This document shows positions 59,860 through 64,000 of a DNA stretch of 64,000 nucleotides, in pieces; position 1 is the first letter of the stretch, and every line of letters starts with the position of its first letter. The translations under genes and the position numbers were made by a program. The stretch comes from Dyadobacter flavalbus (GTDB lineage Bacteria; Bacteroidota; Bacteroidia; Cytophagales; Spirosomataceae): the NCBI RefSeq assembly GCF_006149045.1, contig NZ_VBSN01000071.1, positions 186,001 to 250,000 on the forward strand, read 5' to 3'. The notes under the pieces were generated by a model. It was not told the origin of the DNA, did no database searches, and was given only the letters and a program-made list of their open reading frames with translations.

Positions 59860-60411
59860 ATGTTAATTCTGAATTTTAATCCTTTTCCGCTCCTTGAAAC
59901 CGGACGCACCAAGCTGCATGCCTTGTCTGTTACAGATCATGCAGAAGGAATGTATCTGCTCCGCAGCAATCCGGAAGCCATGAAATTCATTGGCAAGCCG
60001 CTGCTCGGTTCCATCGCAGAGGCACGTGAAATCATCGAGCTTTATAACCGCAACCTGAGAGAATGTATCGGCATTACATGGGGAATTTCTCTGAAAACTT
60101 CACCGGGATTAATCGGATCCATCGGTTTTCACAAACTGGATATTTTCAATCATCGCGCTGAAATCGGCTATATGCTACATCCGGATTACTGGAACAAAGG
60201 GCTGATGACCGAAGCAATCAGGAAAGTGCTGGATTATGGTTTTAATGAAATGTATCTGCACAGTATAGAAGCGAGGATAAATCCTGAAAACGATGTTTCG
60301 AGAAAAATCCTGCTCAGACAGAATTTCATAAAAGAAGGCTATTTCAGAGAAAGCTATTATGAGAACCGGAAATATCTGGATACGGAAGTCTATTCATTAT
60401 TGAAAAAGTAA
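59860..60411 (+). CDS. GNAT-family N-acetyltransferase (RimJ/RimL-like)
   Basis: 183 residues from ATG 59860 (GTG 59848 is an alternative). The RimJ/RimL-type GNAT fold has RTKLHALSVTDHAEGMYLLR, GLIGSIGFHKLDIFNHRAEI with the acetyl-CoA strand, GYMLHPDYWNKGLMTEAI and the final PENDVSRKILLRQNFIKEGY. It probably acetylates a protein N-terminus or small amine. Convergent with the ferritin gene through a shared terminator. Confidence 0.92.
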   Translation: MLILNFNPFPLLETGRTKLHALSVTDHAEGMYLLRSNPEAMKFIGKPLLGSIAEAREIIELYNRNLRECIGITWGISLKTSPGLIGSIGFHKLDIFNHRAEIGYMLHPDYWNKGLMTEAIRKVLDYGFNEMYLHSIEARINPENDVSRKILLRQNFIKEGYFRESYYENRKYLDTEVYSLLKK

Positions 60412-60455
60412 CAGTAAGACGTTGAATCCGGAAAACCGGTTTGATAGAAAATGAA

Positions 60456-60481
60456 AAAGGACTGCCATGACGCAGTCCTTT
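60456..60481. terminator. Bidirectional terminator between acetyltransferase and ferritin genes
   Basis: AAAGGACTGC / GCAGTCCTTT form a 10-bp stem around a 6-nt loop. Confidence 0.85.
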
Positions 60482-60504
60482 GTATCTTGTTTATATTTTT
60501 TGTA

Positions 60505-61029
60505 CTAGTTATCCGAACCGATTTTCAGAATGGCTTTGTCGATAAAGTACTGGCCTGTACCTTCTTCGCCGATTACATCAAAAAGCTCAATGGCACGCCG
60601 CGCATTGTCTTCTTCTTCAATTTGTTCGTTTACAAACCATTGCAGGAAAGATTCCGTTGCATAATCTTCTTCTCTGCGGCTTTGTGTAACGATCCGGTTG
60701 ATGGATTGCGTAACAGCGATCTCGCTTTGCAATGCCGCTTCGAAAACACTTCTGAAAGAGGTGAATTCCTGTCTTACAGCAGTAATTTCCGGTGAAACGG
60801 CAGTTCCGCCGACCGTCATGATGTAATTGAAGATTTTCAGCATATGCGTGCGTTCTTCATCTGATTGTTTCAGAAAATAAGCCGCACTGTTTTTGAAACC
60901 GTTACGATCGCACCAGGAAGCCATTGCGAGGTACTTGGCCGAAGCTTCGGCTTCCATTTTAACCTGGTTATTTAATAATATTTCTATTTCCTCTTTCAGG
61001 GAAGTCCTTTGTCTCAATAAGTCTTTCAT
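60505..61029 (-). CDS. ftnA: Ferritin
   Basis: 174 residues from ATG 61029 (MKDLLRQRTSLKEEIEILLN). A ferritin four-helix bundle with di-iron ligands in EAEASAKYLAMASWCDRNGF (Glu, Glu), KQSDEERTHMLKIFNY (Glu, His) and FLQWFVNEQIEEEDNARRA (Glu). It oxidises and stores iron. Length is normal. The ORF is open upstream from an earlier codon but the family start is at MKDLL. It is read from a likely promoter at 61063-61092. Confidence 0.92.
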   Translation of the reverse strand: MKDLLRQRTSLKEEIEILLNNQVKMEAEASAKYLAMASWCDRNGFKNSAAYFLKQSDEERTHMLKIFNYIMTVGGTAVSPEITAVRQEFTSFRSVFEAALQSEIAVTQSINRIVTQSRREEDYATESFLQWFVNEQIEEEDNARRAIELFDVIGEEGTGQYFIDKAILKIGSDN

Positions 61030-61062
61030 GGTTACTTGCTTTTTATTATATCTAACTAATTG

Positions 61063-61092
61063 CAAATATCATACGAAAGTTCATCATTGCAA
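61063..61092 (-). promoter_or_regulatory. Probable ferritin promoter
   Basis: On the minus strand TTG (61092-61090), a 19-nt gap, then GATATTTG (61070-61063), one base off TAnnTTTG. Confidence 0.55.
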
Positions 61093-61140
61093 GGCAAAAG
61101 AGAAATTTGGAATTGGTCTAATGTGATCTGAATGAGCTAT

Positions 61141-61488
61141 TTAGACTAATTCTGAATCTTTGTACAAAATCTCATGGAGCATGGAATTGAGTTCAATCGC
61201 GAAGAACGTGCCGTTTACGAGTTCTCTCAGCTGAATTAGTTCACACAAAGTCAGCTTATGATAAATATTCAGCCTTGGAGCTTCAACAAACTCATAATCA
61301 GACTCATCCGAAAGATCAAAAATTCTGCTGTGAATGTCAATGGCATTAATCAGCCTGCGGAAATTCAGGAAATCCTGTATCCTGAAAGAAGCCTGTATTT
61401 CACCAAAATGAAGAATAACTTTTGAAGTTAAATCACATTGAAAACTGTGACCTTTGGCAGTACTGAACAACTCATTTAGGGTATTCAC
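61141..61488 (-). CDS. Small hypothetical protein with GTG start
   Basis: 115 residues from GTG 61488 (VNTLNELFSTAKG). A longer in-frame reading to 61746 crosses the purine-rich repeat and is not protein-like. The promoter element lies 35 nt upstream of the GTG, which supports the shorter start. Content: GHSFQCDLTSKVILHFGEIQ, FLNFRRLINAIDIHSRIFDL and LCELIQLRELVNGTFFAIEL. It looks like a conserved Cytophagales helix-rich protein, possibly in the DUF6686 group, but I cannot confirm that. No signal or membrane segment. Confidence 0.6.
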   Translation of the reverse strand: MNTLNELFSTAKGHSFQCDLTSKVILHFGEIQASFRIQDFLNFRRLINAIDIHSRIFDLSDESDYEFVEAPRLNIYHKLTLCELIQLRELVNGTFFAIELNSMLHEILYKDSELV

Positions 61489-61522
61489 TGAAAAATGCGG
61501 TTGAATCGTGGAAATTGTTGCA

Positions 61523-61553
61523 CAAAGATAACGGCAAACATCTTTCCAAGCAA
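61523..61553 (-). promoter_or_regulatory. Promoter of the small gene at 61141
   Basis: On the minus strand TTG (61553-61551), a 20-nt gap, then TATCTTTG (61530-61523), an exact TAnnTTTG. Confidence 0.7.
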
Positions 61554-61590
61554 GTTTATTTAAAAGCAATCTAATTAAATTCAGGGTAAA

Positions 61591-61798
61591 TGGGTGGCAG
61601 GGAAAAGGGAGGAGGGAGGAAGGGTGAAATGGAGAAAGTAAGAAGGAGGAAAGTGTATCGGCAATAAAGGAAAAAGGGAAACGGAAATTACGATTCATGT
61701 AAATTCCATTTCCCTCCATTCTCCTTTTTCCCTTCCTCCTTCTCACCCTTTCCTCCTTTTTCCCTTCTTCCTTTCCTCCCTCTTACCTTTCCTTCTTT
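61591..61798. repeat. Long polypurine / polypyrimidine imperfect inverted repeat
   Basis: A purine-rich arm (61591-61653, GGGAGGAGGGAGGAAGGG core, with a short second patch to 61688) faces a pyrimidine-rich arm (61704-61798, rich in CCTCCTTTTTCCCTTCTTCC). The arms are roughly complementary, so the strand could fold back or form a triplex. It lies between the glnS stop and the promoter of the gene at 61141. Confidence 0.75.
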
Positions 61799-61804
61799 AA
61801 AAAA

Positions 61805-63478
61805 TCAACTAACCGCTGCTTTTGCCCAGTTGTCGCGCAGGGTTACGGTTCGGTTGAAAACGGGTTTTTCGGCTGTGCTTTCCGTGTCGGCGGCAAAATA
61901 TCCCTTGCGCAGGAACTGGAATGAATCGCCGGGTTTGGCATCCGCCAGTGCCGGCTCGGCATAGCCGGTAATAACATGCAGCGAATCCGGATTGATATAA
62001 TCCTTGAAGTCACCTTCTTGCGAAGCAACATCTTCCACGACAAACAGACGGTCATAAAGCCGTACTTCCACCGGAACGGCATTGGCAACCGAAACCCAGT
62101 GCAAAGTTCCTTTTACATTGATTCCGGTTGTATCATGCCCGCTTTTGCTGTTTTCGATATAGGTACAGCGGACTTCGGTTATTTCGCCGTTTTCATCTTT
62201 TACAAAATCTTCACACTGAACAATGTACGCACCTTTCAGCCTAACTATTTTGCCGGGAGCAAGCCGGAAGTATTTTTTGGAAGGCGTTTCCATAAAGTCT
62301 TCTTTTTCAATGTAAACTTCGCGTGTAAACGGCACTTCGCGCATGCCGGCGGAATCGTCCTCCGGATTGTTTTCAAGCTGGCACATTTCGGTAACGCCTT
62401 CCGGGAAGTTCGTGATGACGACTTTTAGCGGGTCCAGAACGGCCATTCTTCTGAGCGCCTTTTTGTTCAGGTCTTCACGTACGCAGAATTCCAGCAAACC
62501 GACATCAATCATATTTTCACGGCGGGCCACGCCGATACGGTCGCAAAAATCCCGGATGCTTTCCGGCGTATAACCTCTTCTTCTCAGGCCGCTAATGGTC
62601 GGCATTCTCGGATCGTCCCAGCCATGCACATGCCCTTCCTGAACAAGCTGAAGCAATTTTCTTTTACTTGTAACGGTGTAATTCAGATTGCGGCGTGCAA
62701 ATTCGTACTGGTGCGAAGGATATATTTCCAGTTTTTCAATAATCCAGTCATAAAGCTCACGGTGCGGTACAAATTCCAGCGTACATATTGAATGCGTTAC
62801 TGTTTCGATGGAATCGCTTTGTCCGTGTGCAAAATCGTACATCGGATAAATGCACCATTTATTTCCGGTACGGTGATGATGCGCATGTTTGATCCGGTAT
62901 AAAATCGGATCGCGCATCAGCATATTGATATGCTGCATGTCTATTTTGGCACGCAGCGTCCTGCTTCCGTCCGGGAATGCGCCGTTTTTCATCTGTTCGA
63001 ACAGTTCCAGGTTCTCTTCCACCGTGCGGTTGCGGAACGGACTGTCGGTTCCGGGCTCGGTCGGAGTTCCTTTCTGGGCGGCAATTTCTTCAGACGTCGA
63101 ATCGTCCACATAAGCCAGACCTTTGGAAATCAATTTAACAGCATATCCGTACAGCGTGTCAAAATAATCCGAAGCATAGAGTTCATGTTTCCACTCAAAG
63201 CCCATCCAGCGGATATCGTTCTTGATACTTTCCACGTATTCTGTATCTTCCGTAACCGGATTGGTATCGTCAAATCGTAAATTGGTATACCCCGGAAATT
63301 TTTTTGTAAGTCCGAAATTGAGGCAAATACTGGAAGCATGGCCGATATGCAAATAACCGTTCGGTTCCGGTGGGAAACGGGTTATAATTTGGGTATATTT
63401 TCCCGATTGCAAGTCGGCTTCAATGATTTCTTCAATAAAATTGAGGCTTTTTTCTTCTTTTTTGTCTTCCGCAAACAT
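61805..63478 (-). CDS. glnS: Glutaminyl-tRNA synthetase
   Basis: 557 residues. Class I aminoacyl-tRNA synthetase charging tRNA-Gln. HIGH motif HIGHA at 44-48, [12 protein letters not shown], and KMSKS-type loop VTSKRKLL near 270. The beta-barrel anticodon domain covers the C-terminal third. Presence of GlnS means tRNA-Gln need not go through the GatCAB route in this organism. Divergent from truA with a clear promoter. The stop lies next to the purine-pyrimidine repeat. Confidence 0.98.
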   Translation of the reverse strand: MFAEDKKEEKSLNFIEEIIEADLQSGKYTQIITRFPPEPNGYLHIGHASSICLNFGLTKKFPGYTNLRFDDTNPVTEDTEYVESIKNDIRWMGFEWKHELYASDYFDTLYGYAVKLISKGLAYVDDSTSEEIAAQKGTPTEPGTDSPFRNRTVEENLELFEQMKNGAFPDGSRTLRAKIDMQHINMLMRDPILYRIKHAHHHRTGNKWCIYPMYDFAHGQSDSIETVTHSICTLEFVPHRELYDWIIEKLEIYPSHQYEFARRNLNYTVTSKRKLLQLVQEGHVHGWDDPRMPTISGLRRRGYTPESIRDFCDRIGVARRENMIDVGLLEFCVREDLNKKALRRMAVLDPLKVVITNFPEGVTEMCQLENNPEDDSAGMREVPFTREVYIEKEDFMETPSKKYFRLAPGKIVRLKGAYIVQCEDFVKDENGEITEVRCTYIENSKSGHDTTGINVKGTLHWVSVANAVPVEVRLYDRLFVVEDVASQEGDFKDYINPDSLHVITGYAEPALADAKPGDSFQFLRKGYFAADTESTAEKPVFNRTVTLRDNWAKAAVS

Positions 63479-63505
63479 ACTATACTGGAAATATTATTCG
63501 ATTTT

Positions 63506-63538
63506 CAAAGTTAACCTTCTTCGCAACAATTACAGCAA
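63506..63538 (-). promoter_or_regulatory. Probable glnS promoter
   Basis: On the minus strand TTG (63538-63536), a 22-nt gap, then TAACTTTG (63513-63506), an exact TAnnTTTG, 27 nt before the ATG. Confidence 0.65.
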
Positions 63539-63575
63539 TCAAGCCTTTTAAATCGCAAATCTGTGCCGTTTACCT

Positions 63576-63583
63576 TATTTTTG
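63576..63583 (+). promoter_or_regulatory. -7 element 4 nt before truA
   Basis: TATTTTTG, then CGGC, then ATG at 63588. An exact TAnnTTTG that would give a leaderless or near-leaderless message. Confidence 0.55.
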
Positions 63584-63587
63584 CGGC

Positions 63588-64000
63588 ATGCGTTATTTTA
63601 TTGAATTCAGTTACAAAGGAACTGCCTACAATGGCTGGCAAAAACAGAAAAATGCACTCGGCGTACAGCAGGTCCTGGAAGAGGCGCTGGCTAAAATTCT
63701 GAGAACAGCCGTCGAACTTACCGGAAGCAGCCGCACGGACGCAGGCGTACATGCAGAACAACAATTTGCGCATTTTGATTTAATTGATCCTTTGGAAAAT
63801 CCTGATGAGCTGATTTATAAGCTCAACGGCCTCATTCCGAGAGACTTGGCAGTGCGTGAAATCATACCTGTGCCGGATGAAGTGAATTCCAGATTTGCTG
63901 CGATATTCCGGAAATATGAATATCGCATCAGCCGGAAGAAAAACCCGTTTCTGATCGATCAGGTATTTTTTCTCAAAGCGGAACTAGACGTTGCCGCCAT
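63588..64000 (+). CDS. truA: tRNA pseudouridine synthase A, 3' end cut by window edge
   Basis: The frame runs open from ATG 63588 to the right edge (about 137 residues). It modifies U38-U40 in the anticodon arm of many tRNAs. The motifs are YFIEFSYKGTAYNGWQKQ and catalytic Asp in TGSSRTDAGVHAEQQ, with RFAAIFRKYEYRI after it. About half of the usual 250 residues are missing off the window. The upstream region has an exact -7 promoter element. Confidence 0.95.
   Translation, partial: MRYFIEFSYKGTAYNGWQKQKNALGVQQVLEEALAKILRTAVELTGSSRTDAGVHAEQQFAHFDLIDPLENPDELIYKLNGLIPRDLAVREIIPVPDEVNSRFAAIFRKYEYRISRKKNPFLIDQVFFLKAELDVAA

Noticed and set aside
61489-61746. N-terminal extension of the small gene to 61746
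   Set aside because: The added part translates the purine/pyrimidine repeat, and a promoter lies inside it at 61523-61553.

Overview
The window looks like chromosomal DNA from a member of the Bacteroidota, most likely Cytophagales and close to Dyadobacter or another Spirosomataceae. The genus is an inference. The evidence is the promoter style (TTG or TTTG about 20 nt before TAnnTTTG, seen before the tRNAs, the MATE gene and others), the rarity of Shine-Dalgarno sites, Bat-type von Willebrand genes, a TonB-dependent outer-membrane receptor with a carboxypeptidase-regulatory N-terminal domain, single-domain response regulators beside PAS histidine kinases, and lipoprotein signals followed by polar residues. 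Both ends are cut inside genes: gltB on the left (its last few residues are missing) and truA on the right (about the first half is present). I see no insertion sequence, prophage, CRISPR array or replication origin.

Layout: 1-8.1 kb, minus strand, holds gltB, a STAS protein, purC and two Bat genes (TPR and vWA). 8.2-9.1 kb, plus strand, holds tRNA-Ser(GCT), tRNA-Pro(TGG), tRNA-Arg(TCT) and a decaying tandem array of tRNA-Arg copies, each with its own terminator. 9.1-10 kb is mostly non-coding and may hold a small RNA. 10-14.7 kb is a Kai-type cluster: response regulator, kaiC, kaiB, a second kaiB and a PAS histidine kinase on the minus strand, with another receiver protein convergent to it. 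15-31 kb is a mixed housekeeping and stress region: a DeoR regulator divergent from a nucleotide-hydrolase-like gene with a four-copy 10-bp operator between them, an HD hydrolase, a Tat-signal SelA-like PLP enzyme, a bacilliredoxin, an HtrA-like protease, DUF2958, SIMPL and SUKH proteins, an mhqO-mhqD-pirin operon, a degenerate receiver plus Crp regulator, a DUF2383 protein, a sorbosone-dehydrogenase-like lipoprotein and pncC.

31-40 kb carries a FAD-Rieske oxidoreductase, two GH13 enzymes (one cytoplasmic, one exported and flanked by related inverted repeats), a lipoprotein gene broken by an in-frame stop, an MBL hydrolase, a cupin and a DUF4142 protein. 40-56 kb is rich in signalling: two receiver proteins, a hybrid kinase with four PAS domains, a three-PAS kinase, and a CZB-PAS5 kinase beside a receiver; between them lie a GapN-type dehydrogenase, a MATE transporter and a TonB-dependent receptor. 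56-64 kb holds an OYE-family reductase, ywbE, a FUSC membrane protein, an acetyltransferase, ferritin, a small conserved-looking gene, a long polypurine/polypyrimidine inverted repeat, glnS and truA.

The best candidates for something not well described are the Kai cluster (569-residue KaiC with a Ser-Ser phosphosite pair and a long C-terminal coiled coil, two unlike KaiBs, no KaiA, built-in kinase and receiver) and the tRNA-Arg array, in which two copies carry the same 15-nt GC hairpin insertion in the T-arm. Domain borders are approximate because they come from reading sequence without profile searches.
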